Shown piece after piece: positions 8,249 to 16,882 of a stretch of 64,000 nucleotides of DNA. The notes beneath the pieces were generated by a model. That model saw only the letters and a program-made list of their open reading frames with translations, ran no database searches and was not told the DNA's origin. Source of the DNA: Paenarthrobacter histidinolovorans (lineage in GTDB: Bacteria; Actinomycetota; Actinomycetes; Actinomycetales; Micrococcaceae); NCBI RefSeq assembly GCF_014647595.1, contig NZ_BMPM01000003.1, positions 531,738-595,737 on the forward strand, in the 5' to 3' direction. Positions within the stretch are counted from its first letter, which is position 1, and each line of letters opens with the position of its first letter. The position numbers and the translations under genes are program-made.

Positions 8249-9283
8249 ATGGCTGCCAGCCGCAATCCGCTCGATGAGCTGCGTGAAACCATTGGCCATC
8301 TGGCCAATCAGCTCAAGCTGCCCGGTTCGGAGCGCGTCGACGACCTGGTAGGCGATCTTATCGGGGCCAAGCCCGGGCCGGCCCGGCCGCTCTCCGAGGT
8401 CCAGGCCGAACTCGACGCTTTGGTCGGACTCCAGACCGTGAAGGAACAGGTCCGCGCCCTGGTCGCCATGCTCCGGGTCCAGGCCCGCCGGAAAACGCAC
8501 GGTCTGCCGGAAGTGGCCACATCCCAGCATCTGGTTTTCCTCGGAAACCCGGGCACGGGCAAGACCACCGTGGCCCGGCTGCTTGCGGAGATGTACCGCG
8601 CGGTCGGTCTGCTGCAGAAGGGGCACCTGGTTGAGGTCGATCGTTCGGGACTGGTAGGGCAGTACGTCGGAGCGACCGCCATCAAGACGGACCGGGTGAT
8701 CCGGCGGGCACTGGACGGTGTCCTCTTTATCGACGAGGCCTATGCGTTGGCCCCGGAGGATGGGCGGACGGACTTCGGCCCGGAGGCCATTGAAGTCCTT
8801 CTTAAGCGGATGGAGGACCATCGCCACCGCCTGGTGGTGATTGTTGCCGGCTACCCGCGGTTAATGGAAGCCTTCCTGCTCTCCAACCCCGGACTGCGCT
8901 CACGGTTCGCCCGGGAGATCACCTTCCCGGACTACTCAGTGGACGAACTCCAAACGATTTTCCACCAGATGCTTGCCCAGCATGAGTACCTGCTCGAACC
9001 CGGAGCGGACCTGATGCTGCGTCGCATCCTCGCTGGGCTTCACGCGGGCGAGGACTCCGGCAACGCACGGTTCGCCCGCACGCTGTTTGAGCAAGCACTC
9101 AACCGGCAGGCATTGCGACTCTCCCTCGATGAAGGACAAAGCTTGGAAGCTCTTGATCGTGAGGCCGTCATGACGCTCACCGCCGATGACATCGTGGAGG
9201 CAGCGCTGGCTTTGGGCGAGGAGCCCGAGCCGGAACAGCCGCCCGAACCTGAGCGGCCCCGTTGGTGGCGCTGGCTGGCCTGA
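8249..9283 (+). CDS. AAA+ ATPase of the CbbX/SpoVK family
   Basis: Cytoplasmic AAA+ ATPase of 344 residues. An N-terminal helical stretch (about 1-50) precedes the AAA module with Walker [10 protein letters not shown] (residues 99-107), Walker [11 protein letters not shown] (about 155), sensor-1 region [10 protein letters not shown] and arginine-finger region [18 protein letters not shown]. This arrangement is that of CbbX/SpoVK proteins, including the ATPase part of EccA from type VII secretion. No RuBisCO or ESX genes are present, so neither role is implied. The C-terminus ends in a proline/glutamate run and a WWRWLA tail. It stands alone, with convergent genes downstream. No Shine-Dalgarno is visible; a TACAGT hexamer suggests leaderless expression. 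The target protein is unknown. Confidence 0.85.
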   Translation: MAASRNPLDELRETIGHLANQLKLPGSERVDDLVGDLIGAKPGPARPLSEVQAELDALVGLQTVKEQVRALVAMLRVQARRKTHGLPEVATSQHLVFLGNPGTGKTTVARLLAEMYRAVGLLQKGHLVEVDRSGLVGQYVGATAIKTDRVIRRALDGVLFIDEAYALAPEDGRTDFGPEAIEVLLKRMEDHRHRLVVIVAGYPRLMEAFLLSNPGLRSRFAREITFPDYSVDELQTIFHQMLAQHEYLLEPGADLMLRRILAGLHAGEDSGNARFARTLFEQALNRQALRLSLDEGQSLEALDREAVMTLTADDIVEAALALGEEPEPEQPPEPERPRWWRWLA

Positions 9284-9342
9284 CCTGCTCGACCCAACAG
9301 CAGGGCCAAAGGAGTGCAGCACCTTCCCTCGGAACAAAGCCC

Positions 9343-10111
9343 CTAGAACAGTGGCCAGGGCACCGCAGGCATGTCGCCGCTTGGAGCGGGGAAACGCCCT
9401 GCCAAGTGCAACCGGGCGCAGCGCTCCGTCAGTGATGCCATTTCTTCGGCGCTGAGCAAGTCTGCCAGGTCTTGGCCCAAGCGACCAGGCAGTTCATCGC
9501 TGATGTGGCCGATGCCCTCACGTTCGTCCGCGGTCAGGTCCTCTCCCAGCCAGCCCCAAAGCACTGTACGCAGCTTGTGGTCACTGTGGAAGGTGAGCCC
9601 ATGGTCCACGCCGTGGCGGTGTCCGTCCGGCATGGCAAGAATGTGGTTGCCCTTCCGGTCAGCGTTGTTGACCACCAGGTCGAAGACTGCCATGCGCCTG
9701 AGCTCCGGCGAATCTTCGTGAATAAGGGCCACCAGCTGTCCGTTCTCATCTTGTCCTTCAAGGACTTGCTTCCAGCCTGAGTCCGGCACGTCCTCTGCTG
9801 CCACCAGGTCCACGGGATGTTGGGCCGGATCCGGTTCCTGCCAGAGCTGGACCATTCCTTCGCCCAGAGGACCATCACGCAGCCAGGTCTCGGGCACGAT
9901 GTTCCAACCCAGCGCCTGCGAAACCAGGTATGCAGCCACCTCCCGGTGGGCCAGGGCGCCGTCGGGAAAAATCCCACAGCGGACTTTCGCCGGCTATGGG
10001 CTTGTAGACCACCTGTGTATCGCCGATGCTGCCCAGAAAAGTAGCGTTGGAGGCCGTCGTGATGCGGCCCGTGAGCTTCAGCTCGGTGGTCACGAGGTCC
10101 GGCGTTGGCAT
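9343..10111 (-). pseudogene. SCO1664-family protein, interrupted by a single-base frameshift
   Basis: The reading frame starting at ATG 10111 runs MPTPDLVTTELKLTG to YKPIAGESPLWDF and then goes out of frame. The next frame continues at once with PDGALAHREVAAYLVSQALG and on through VVNNADRKGNHIL and VDHGLTFH to the stop at 9343. The two halves join if one base is removed from a run of five A (plus strand 9967-9971). The joined product of about 255 residues has the length and order of SCO1664-family (PI3/4-kinase-like, HipA-related) proteins. The start overlaps the DUF3090 stop by one base (TGATG), so it belongs to that operon. It could be a true mutation, programmed slippage or a homopolymer sequencing error. 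Domain motifs downstream of the lesion (DRKGNH, DHGLTFH) are intact, which favours recent origin or error. Confidence 0.85.
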
Positions 10112-10656
10112 CAGACCTCGGGAAGGGTGCACGTGTGCCCGTCTGCATCCATGGGGTAACCGCAAATCGGGCATATCGGACGCCCGGCATCGACGATCTC
10201 ACGGGTGCGCTTGGCAAACGCGCGCGCCGTGCCCACCGGCATTCGCAGCAACATCATTTCGGCTTTGTTGGCGCCGTCCTCAAGCGGTTCGCCGTCAGCA
10301 TCGACGTCGGTGATGGGGTAGGCCTCTACGACTATCTGTGCCGTGGTTGGGTCCCAATCCAGGGTCATGGCGCCGGCGCGGAATTGCTCCTGAGGGGCTT
10401 CGAGGGGGTCGTTGTCGACCAGTTCGATGGGCGTACTTTTGGGAATGCTGAAGGGGTTGCCTTCGATGGTGATGAGCTGGTCCAGAATTTCGTCGATCTT
10501 CTCCGCGAGTTGGGCCGATTGCTGCTTCTCGAGGGCAATACTTACGATTTCTGCCCCTGCGCGCACCTGCAGGTAGAACGTGCGGGCTCCCGGAAGGCCG
10601 ATGGTTCCGATGACAACCCGATCAGGCCAGGCAAACTCGTAAACACGTGTAGGCAT
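10111..10656 (-). CDS. DUF3090 family protein
   Basis: Conserved actinobacterial protein of 181 residues with unknown biochemical role. It begins MPTRVYEFAWPDRVVIGTIG and contains GARTFYLQVRAG, typical of the family. It ends with a zinc-ribbon-like cluster CPICGYPMDADGHTC, which probably binds a metal. It sits between a histidine phosphatase gene (24-base gap) and a SCO1664-family gene (one-base overlap). This three-gene order is conserved in many actinobacteria, often next to mshC of mycothiol synthesis, though mshC is not in this window. The family is confident; any role in mycothiol metabolism is inference from context elsewhere. Confidence 0.92.
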   Translation of the reverse strand: MPTRVYEFAWPDRVVIGTIGLPGARTFYLQVRAGAEIVSIALEKQQSAQLAEKIDEILDQLITIEGNPFSIPKSTPIELVDNDPLEAPQEQFRAGAMTLDWDPTTAQIVVEAYPITDVDADGEPLEDGANKAEMMLLRMPVGTARAFAKRTREIVDAGRPICPICGYPMDADGHTCTLPEV

Positions 10657-10680
10657 GTCAGTATCTTAGGCACATGCGGT

Positions 10681-11373
10681 TCATGTCGTCTTCTGCCCCG
10701 CCCCGCCCCCCACCGGCGCATCGGCGGAACGGATGCCGTTCGCGAGCCAGGAGAGATCCCCGGCTTCCGTGTTGGTCGCGTAGACACTGGGCCGGTCAGC
10801 GCCGTAGTGGACGATTGATACGGAGGCAGGGTTCACGTTTATGCGCTGGAACAGGTCAAGGTGCATGCCGAACGCGTCAGCGAGGATCGACTTGATCACA
10901 TCACCATGACTCACGGCAGCCCACACGGCAGCAGGCCCGAACTCGGCTTCGAAGGCTGCATCGTGGCGTCGGATCGCTGCGACAGACCGGGCCTGCATCG
11001 CGGCCATGGACTCACCACCGGGAAAGACGACGGCGGATGGTTGCGACTGCACCAGAGGCCACAAGTCCTCGGTCGCCAGATCGCTGAGTTTGCGTCCCTG
11101 CCACTGGCCGTAATCGCACTCATTGAGATCGGGTTCAACCGGCGCGTATGGCGCGTTGGACTGGCGGTCGAGGATGAGCCTGGCGGTTTGCCGACAACGA
11201 TCAAGGGGGCTTGATACCACCCCGGCCAAGGGAACGGCGGCGAGCCGGTCTCCGGTCAGGGCTGCCTGGTCGCGGCCGATCCCGTCCAGGCTGACGCCGG
11301 CGGCCCGGCCGGCCAAAAGACCAGAGGCGTTGGCAGTGGTGCGGCCATGCCGCACGAGGATAAGAGTCGCCAT
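10681..11373 (-). CDS. Histidine phosphatase family protein (MSMEG_4193-like)
   Basis: Phosphatase of the phosphoglycerate mutase-like superfamily, 230 residues. The catalytic RHG motif is at residues 8-10 (LILVRHGRTTAN). The second catalytic histidine is in VSHGDVIKSILADAF, and a proton-donor region is visible in PDLNECDYGQWQGRKL. The C-terminal extension is Gly/Ala-rich. It heads the operon with DUF3090 and the SCO1664-family gene, matching the conserved actinobacterial triad. The substrate is not known. The gene is divergent from ppsA across a 261-base gap. Confidence 0.9.
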   Translation of the reverse strand: MATLILVRHGRTTANASGLLAGRAAGVSLDGIGRDQAALTGDRLAAVPLAGVVSSPLDRCRQTARLILDRQSNAPYAPVEPDLNECDYGQWQGRKLSDLATEDLWPLVQSQPSAVVFPGGESMAAMQARSVAAIRRHDAAFEAEFGPAAVWAAVSHGDVIKSILADAFGMHLDLFQRINVNPASVSIVHYGADRPSVYATNTEAGDLSWLANGIRSADAPVGGGAGQKTT

Positions 11374-11527
11374 CCAACCAGCCTAACGATCACCGCAGCA
11401 TCCATATCGGCTACAGCCGGTTACAGCCGTTTTGACGACGACGACAGGACATCCCGGCACGGACCCACTTCGCCGGTTTTTCGGGGGTTTGCGGCCGTGC
11501 CGGGGGCATTCCATTACAGCTGGAAGT

Positions 11528-11543
11528 TGTTGCGCGTGTCACA
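11528..11543. promoter_or_regulatory. Weak candidate CRP/GlxR-type site upstream of ppsA
   Basis: TGTTG-CGCGTG-TCACA resembles the TGTGA-N6-TCACA consensus, with a perfect right half and two mismatches in the left half. It lies about 90 bases before the ppsA start in a 261-base divergent gap. Regulation of a gluconeogenic gene by a cAMP-type regulator would be sensible, but the match is only partial. Confidence 0.3.
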
Positions 11544-11634
11544 TTTGTTTGCATCAAGTCCTAACGACCCTGATCCTTGCAAGACCTAGTTTTTTTATCG
11601 CTTGTCAGAGCGTGCCCAATGGAGGACACAATTT

Positions 11635-14043
11635 ATGACTAACGTTCTTTGGTTTTCTGAGCTTGGCTTGTCCGACCTCGACCAGGTTGGCGGCAAGAAC
11701 GCATCGCTTGGGGAAATGGTTCGAAATCTCGCCTCTGCAGGGGTGAAGGTTCCGGGCGGTTTCGCGACGACGGCGGACGCTTACCGGCGTTTCCTGGCGG
11801 AGTCGAACCTGGATGCGAGGATTGAAGAAATTCTTGAGGGCCTGGACAGCGGCGACGTCGCCGCTCTGGCCAAGGTTGGCCAGGAAATCCGCAACCTGAT
11901 CCGTGACACACCGTTCCCGGCCGGATTCGAAGAAGACATCCGGACCGCTTATGAGCGCCTCACCCGGGATCATGGCGGGGACGTGTCGTGGGCGGTACGT
12001 TCAAGTGCCACTGCTGAGGACCTTCCTGATGCATCCTTTGCCGGCCAGCAGGAGACGTTCCTGAACATCCGCGGCATCGGCAACATTCTGCTCGCCATCA
12101 AGGATGTATTTGCTTCCCTTTACAACGACCGGGCCATCGCTTACCGCGTGCACCACGGCTTCACCCACTCGGAAGTGGCACTTTCGGCCGGTATCCAGCG
12201 GATGGTGCGTTCCGACGTCGGCGCCTCCGGCGTCATGTTCACCATGGACACCGAAACGGGCTTCACTGACGCGGTGTTCATCACGTCCTCGTACGGGCTG
12301 GGAGAAGCTGTGGTCCAGGGGGCTGTGAACCCGGACGAGTTCTATGTCTACAAACCCGCCCTGGAGGCAGGCCGTCCGGCGGTACTCAAGCGTGGTCTGG
12401 GGGAGAAGGCCGTGCAGATGGTGTACACCGACTCCGAAGAGGTCGGCAGGACCGTTGACTTCATCCCTGTGCCACAGGATTCCCGGAGCCGCTTCAGCCT
12501 TAGCGACGCTGAGGTCGAGCAGCTTGCCCGCCACGCCGTGGCGATTGAACGGCACTATGGCCGGCCGATGGATATCGAGTGGGGCAAGGACGGTGTGGAC
12601 GGGGAGCTCTACATTCTGCAGGCCCGACCGGAAACTGTTGAGTCGCGCAAGGCAGCGGGCGTTACGTCCCGCTACACGCTCACCGAGCGCTCCACAGTCT
12701 TGGTCGAGGGGCGGGCCATCGGTCAGCGCATTGGAGCCGGCCAGGTCCGGGTACTGTCCTCCATTGACCAGATGGCATCGTTCCAGGAAGGCGACGTCCT
12801 GGTGGCGAACATGACCGACCCCGACTGGGAACCGATCATGAAGAAGGCCGCTGCGATTGTCACGGACCGTGGCGGGCGGACCTGCCACGCTGCGATCATC
12901 GCCCGCGAACTGGGCATCCCGGCCGTGGTCGGCACCGGATACGCGTCCCAGATCCTCAAGGATGGAGTACCGGTTACGGTGTCCTGCGCCGAGGGCGAAG
13001 CCGGGCTCGTGTACGAAGGATTGCTGGATTACACCCTCCAGGAGACAAGCCTGGAAACCATGCCCGAAGCTCCGGTGAAGATCATGATGAACGTTGGAAC
13101 GCCGGAGCAGGCGTTCAGTTTCGCCAAGCTGCCCAACCACGGCGTCGGCCTGGCCCGTCTGGAGTTCATCATCAACCGTCAGATCGGTGTCCACCCCAAC
13201 GCCTTGTTGGCTGTAGCGGGAGAGCTCGAGCGCCCGGCAACCCTGGATGACTACACCGTCCGTCACATCCAGGAGAAAATCGCCGCCTACGACGGTCCAC
13301 GCGACTACTACGTCAGGCGCCTGGCCGAGGGGATCTCGACCATAGCCGCGGCCTTCGCCCCGGAACCGGTGATCATCCGGCTCTCGGACTTCAAATCGAA
13401 CGAATACGCCAACCTGGTGGGCGGTCCGGCCTTCGAACCCGAAGAGGAAAACCCCATGATCGGCTACCGGGGCGCCTCCCGGTATCTCTCCGCGGCCTTC
13501 AGGCAGGCCTTCGAACTCGAGTGCGAAGCGCTGAAGTTTGTTCGCAACGAAATGGGCCTGACCAACATCAAGCTCATGGTTCCGTTCGTGCGGACCCTGG
13601 ACGAGGCACGCGGCGTGACCGAGCTCCTCGCCGCCAACGGGTTGCGGCGGGGAGAAAACGGGCTTGAGATCGTGATGATGTGTGAATTGCCCGCGAACGC
13701 ACTCCTCGCCGATGAGTTCCTGGAGTACTTTGACGGCTTCTCCATCGGTTCCAACGACTTGACGCAGCTCACCCTTGGCTTGGACCGTGACTCCGCATTG
13801 GTTGCCGAAGGCTTCGATGAGCGCAATCCTGCCGTCACCAAACTGCTGGAGATGGCGATTGCGGCGTGCCGCGCCAAGGGACGGTATGTCGGGATCTGCG
13901 GTCAAGGCCCCAGCGACCACCCGGACTTTGCCGAGTGGCTCCTGGGACAAGGCATCAGCTCCATCTCGCTGAACCCGGACGCGGTGACCGAGACCTGGCT
14001 GCGCCTGGCCCGCACCACACGTACCACCAGCCCCACCGTCTAA
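11635..14043 (+). CDS. ppsA: Phosphoenolpyruvate synthase (pyruvate, water dikinase)
   Basis: Converts pyruvate, ATP and water to phosphoenolpyruvate, AMP and phosphate for gluconeogenesis. The ATG at 11635 has GGAGGACA just upstream and gives 802 residues, the usual length; an ATG at 11602 lacks such a site. The order is an N-terminal ATP-grasp domain ([34 protein letters not shown]), a central phosphohistidine domain ([17 protein letters not shown], catalytic His near 418) and a C-terminal PEP-binding barrel. The barrel shows [31 protein letters not shown] and a catalytic Cys in [11 protein letters not shown]. The stop is followed immediately by the ATG of the PpsR-type regulator. It is one of the safest calls in the window. 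Confidence 0.97.
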   Translation: MTNVLWFSELGLSDLDQVGGKNASLGEMVRNLASAGVKVPGGFATTADAYRRFLAESNLDARIEEILEGLDSGDVAALAKVGQEIRNLIRDTPFPAGFEEDIRTAYERLTRDHGGDVSWAVRSSATAEDLPDASFAGQQETFLNIRGIGNILLAIKDVFASLYNDRAIAYRVHHGFTHSEVALSAGIQRMVRSDVGASGVMFTMDTETGFTDAVFITSSYGLGEAVVQGAVNPDEFYVYKPALEAGRPAVLKRGLGEKAVQMVYTDSEEVGRTVDFIPVPQDSRSRFSLSDAEVEQLARHAVAIERHYGRPMDIEWGKDGVDGELYILQARPETVESRKAAGVTSRYTLTERSTVLVEGRAIGQRIGAGQVRVLSSIDQMASFQEGDVLVANMTDPDWEPIMKKAAAIVTDRGGRTCHAAIIARELGIPAVVGTGYASQILKDGVPVTVSCAEGEAGLVYEGLLDYTLQETSLETMPEAPVKIMMNVGTPEQAFSFAKLPNHGVGLARLEFIINRQIGVHPNALLAVAGELERPATLDDYTVRHIQEKIAAYDGPRDYYVRRLAEGISTIAAAFAPEPVIIRLSDFKSNEYANLVGGPAFEPEEENPMIGYRGASRYLSAAFRQAFELECEALKFVRNEMGLTNIKLMVPFVRTLDEARGVTELLAANGLRRGENGLEIVMMCELPANALLADEFLEYFDGFSIGSNDLTQLTLGLDRDSALVAEGFDERNPAVTKLLEMAIAACRAKGRYVGICGQGPSDHPDFAEWLLGQGISSISLNPDAVTETWLRLARTTRTTSPTV

Positions 14044-14886
14044 ATGGCAGACCACACCACCGTGGGGGCAGGCTCCGAGTCTTCCCCCACGGTGTTCTTT
14101 CTTTCCGACAGCACCGGAATTACGGCCGAAACTCTTGGCAATACGCTGCTGACCCAGTTCCCCGGCCAACGGCTGGAACGGCGCACCATCCCCTTCATTA
14201 CTACGGTCGAGCAGGCGCGCGAGGTAGTTGCGCTGATTGACCGGGTGGCGGCCACAGGTCCGGTCCCGATCATCTTTTCCACTGCCGTGGGACAGGACAT
14301 CCGTGCCGTCCTGTCCCAAAGCCGGGGGCAGTTCTTTGACTTGTTCGGTGCGCACATCGGGAAACTTGAAGCCACTCTCGGTGCCACAGCCAACGGCAAA
14401 CCGGGCCAGGCTCACGGTGTGGGCGACGCTGTCCGCTACCAGTCCCGGATGGCAGCCGTCGAATACGCCATAGAACACGACGACGGCCAATCCCTCCGCG
14501 CGCTGGAGCGCGCCGAACTGATCCTCATCGCTCCGTCCCGTTGCGGTAAGACCCCCACCACCATGTACCTGGCACTGCAGCACGGAATCCTCGCCGCCAA
14601 TTTCCCGCTGGTTGAAGAGGACTTTGACAACATGACGCTCCCAAAACCCTTGCTGCCCTTCGCGAACAAGTGCTTTGGCCTGACCTCCCAGCCCGTCCGG
14701 CTGAGCCAGATCCGCCAGGAACGACGCCCGGGCAGCAGCTACGCCTCTTTGAACCAATGCAGCTTTGAGCTGCGGAACGCCGAAGACATGTACCGGGCCA
14801 ACAACATCCCCTATGTGAATTCCGCATCCATGTCCGTGGAGGAAATCTCTGCCACCGTCCTCCAACGGATGCAACTGCATCACTGA
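14044..14886 (+). CDS. ppsR: Pyruvate, water dikinase regulatory protein (DUF299 bifunctional kinase/pyrophosphorylase)
   Basis: Bifunctional regulator that inactivates PEP synthase by ADP-dependent threonine phosphorylation and reactivates it by Pi-dependent dephosphorylation. It has 280 residues, with VFFLSDSTGITAETLGNTLL at the start and the P-loop-like APSRCGKTPTTMYLA near residue 163, both hallmarks of the family. The ATG directly abuts the ppsA stop (TAAATG), so the enzyme and its regulator are made together. The last gene on the transcript appears to be this one; a 135-base gap follows before the Lrp-type regulator. Confidence 0.96.
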   Translation: MADHTTVGAGSESSPTVFFLSDSTGITAETLGNTLLTQFPGQRLERRTIPFITTVEQAREVVALIDRVAATGPVPIIFSTAVGQDIRAVLSQSRGQFFDLFGAHIGKLEATLGATANGKPGQAHGVGDAVRYQSRMAAVEYAIEHDDGQSLRALERAELILIAPSRCGKTPTTMYLALQHGILAANFPLVEEDFDNMTLPKPLLPFANKCFGLTSQPVRLSQIRQERRPGSSYASLNQCSFELRNAEDMYRANNIPYVNSASMSVEEISATVLQRMQLHH

Positions 14887-15021
14887 CAGCGGGCCGCTGG
14901 GCCGGCAGCATCAAGTATGGAAACGCTGCAACTGTCCGGATGGGATATGTTGTTATCCGCCGTCGTTGCTGATGCCCGGCGCGAAACCCAGCTACATGCA
15001 GACCCCTAGTCAGGAGCACCC

Positions 15022-15477
15022 GTGCCCAAGAGCCCCCGTGACGGGATTGATGCGCAGATACTGGCGGAGCTTCGACGCAACGCACGGATCAGCCTGGCGC
15101 AACTTGGTGAGAAGGTACTCCTGTCCCGCAATGCCGTAAGGCAGCGGATCGAGCGGATGGAGCGTAACGGCACAATCAGCGGCTACACCATCAGGGAGTC
15201 CGCCGGAGAGGGTGCACGGACGGTCAATGCCGTGCTCCTGATCCAGCGACAGGACAGGATGCGGGGCAGCGACGTCATTGCAGGGCTGCGGGCCATCCCG
15301 GAAATCGCCACGTGTGACGTTGTCAGTGGTGAGCTCGATCTGGTGGTACGGGTCGAAGCGCCGGACGCGGCCAGAATCCAGGAGATTTGGCGGGAAGTTT
15401 CGGAATTTCCCGGCGTCCGCGACATCACCACCGCGTTGTCTCTTTCGACGGTCATTGACAGGCAGGCTCCCCGCTGA
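15022..15477 (+). CDS. Lrp/AsnC family transcriptional regulator
   Basis: DNA-binding regulator of 151 residues. GTG start at 15022 with AGGAG 6 bases upstream. The N-terminal winged helix-turn-helix is clear (IDAQILAELRRNARISLAQL, then SRNAVRQRIERMERNGTISG). The C-terminal RAM/AsnC ligand domain follows (VNAVLLIQRQ, ATCDVVSGELDLVVRVEA). Its end overlaps the end of the convergent aspartase gene by 26 bases (15452-15477). Lrp/AsnC proteins often sense amino acids and control neighbouring amino-acid catabolism, so it is a natural candidate regulator of the homoserine dehydrogenase/aldehyde dehydrogenase/aspartase operon opposite. That link is inferred. Confidence 0.93.
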   Translation: MPKSPRDGIDAQILAELRRNARISLAQLGEKVLLSRNAVRQRIERMERNGTISGYTIRESAGEGARTVNAVLLIQRQDRMRGSDVIAGLRAIPEIATCDVVSGELDLVVRVEAPDAARIQEIWREVSEFPGVRDITTALSLSTVIDRQAPR

Positions 15478-16882
15478 GGTTGTCATTGCCGGCGTTTGCC
15501 AGTGTTTTGAGGTGTCCGTGCGGCATCAAGCCTTCAATGATGGCCAGTTCCAGGACGTCCTGGCCGGACACCTCTGCCCTGTGCGCAAGTCCGGCCGCTG
15601 CGGAGTAGCCCAGATATGGCACCAGCGCTGTGACCTGTGCGGTGGACGCCTGCGAACGGGACCGAAGCAACGGCTCGTTGGCTTCGATGCCGGTCACGCA
15701 TAGCTCGCGAAGGATGTCGCAGCCGTTGGCCAGCCAGCCCATGGATTGCAGCAGGGCGTGGGCGATGACTGGCTCGAACGCGTTCAGTTGAAGCTGTCCG
15801 TTGTCTGCGGCCATGGTGACAGTGACGTCTGCGCCGGCGACGTAGAACGCGATCTGGTTGATGACCTCGGGGATTACTGGATTGACCTTGCCGGGCATGA
15901 TCGAGGAGCCTGCCTGCCGCGGAGGGAGCCGGATCTCGGCCAGCCCGGTTTGGGGTCCGCTCGAGAGCAGGCGCAGGTCGCTGCAGATTTTGGAGAGCTT
16001 GATGGCGGTTCGTTTGAGAGCTCCTGAGAACGTCATGAACGCTCCGGTATCCCAAGTTGCTTCCACAAAGTCATGGGCACGGGTCAACGGGACTCCGCTG
16101 ACCGCTGCCAGCTGGTCGATGACGCGTTCGACATACCGCGGGTCGGCAGTGATGCCGGTGCCGATCGCTGTGGCTCCCAGACTGCATTCCCGAAGCAGCG
16201 CAGCCGCTTCGTGCAGGCGGCGCTGGTCTTCCTCGAGGGTGACGGCGAAGGCAGTGAATTCCTGCCCGAGCGTCATGGGGACCGCGTCTTGCAATTGGGT
16301 CCGGCCGACTTTGGGAATTGCGGCGAACGCATTGCCGCGCTCGGCGAACGCCGCTGAAAGCAGGGCCAGGCGTTCCAGGAGGTCCTCCAGTGCGAACACC
16401 AGAGCCAGGCGCAGCGCTGTCGGGTAGACATCGTTGGTGGACTGGCATTTGTTGACGTGCCCGATCGGGTCGATCACATCGTATGAGCCGCGGGGATGAC
16501 CCAGTGACTGCAACGCCAAGTTGGCGATGACCTCGTTGGCGTTCATGTTCGTCGACGTTCCGGCCCCGCCTTGGATGACGTCCACGGGGAAAGCTTCGTC
16601 GACCTTGCCGGCAGCTACAGTGTCACAGGCTGTGACGATCGCGTGGCCGATGTCGGCCGGGATCAGGCCGATTTCGGTGTTGGTCAGCGCCGCGGCCTTC
16701 TTCACAACCGCGAGTGCGCGGACCAGGTGCCGGTGGCTTCCCAGCTGGATGCCGCTGACGGGGAAATTGAGGATTGCCCGTTCGGTGTGGATGCCCCAGA
16801 GGGCGGATGTGGGGACGGCCACGGAGCCCAGGCTGTCCTGTTCGATTCTGACCCCTGTTTCATGTCCAGCTCCGGTGCTCAT
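15452..16882 (-). CDS. aspA: Aspartate ammonia-lyase (aspartase), class II fumarase/aspartase superfamily
   Basis: Splits L-aspartate into fumarate and ammonia. It has 476 residues, typical for AspA. Superfamily motifs include GGAGTSTNMNANEV, KCQSTNDVYPTALR, VGRTQLQDAVPMTLGQE and the signature loop GSSIMPGKVNP near residue 322. The combination NCQS/STND with TSTNMNANEV fits aspartase or class II fumarase; the operon favours aspartase. The start overlaps the end of the aldehyde dehydrogenase gene by 4 bases (16879-16882). In this operon it would be the last step, turning aspartate into a TCA intermediate plus ammonium. Fumarase (FumC) activity is the main alternative. Confidence 0.88.
   Translation of the reverse strand: MSTGAGHETGVRIEQDSLGSVAVPTSALWGIHTERAILNFPVSGIQLGSHRHLVRALAVVKKAAALTNTEIGLIPADIGHAIVTACDTVAAGKVDEAFPVDVIQGGAGTSTNMNANEVIANLALQSLGHPRGSYDVIDPIGHVNKCQSTNDVYPTALRLALVFALEDLLERLALLSAAFAERGNAFAAIPKVGRTQLQDAVPMTLGQEFTAFAVTLEEDQRRLHEAAALLRECSLGATAIGTGITADPRYVERVIDQLAAVSGVPLTRAHDFVEATWDTGAFMTFSGALKRTAIKLSKICSDLRLLSSGPQTGLAEIRLPPRQAGSSIMPGKVNPVIPEVINQIAFYVAGADVTVTMAADNGQLQLNAFEPVIAHALLQSMGWLANGCDILRELCVTGIEANEPLLRSRSQASTAQVTALVPYLGYSAAAGLAHRAEVSGQDVLELAIIEGLMPHGHLKTLANAGNDNLSGEPACQ

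Noticed and set aside
8249..9283. EccA of a type VII secretion system
   Set aside because: Only the AAA part matches; the tetratricopeptide N-terminus and other ESX genes are absent.
9343..9939. A separate 198-residue gene starting at an internal ATG
   Set aside because: The upstream frame encodes the missing N-terminal third and is coupled to DUF3090; the break is a single base.
12001..14883. Minus-strand open frame of 960 codons
   Set aside because: It lies antisense to ppsA and ppsR, which are certain. It has no family motif and reflects the codon bias of GC-rich genes.
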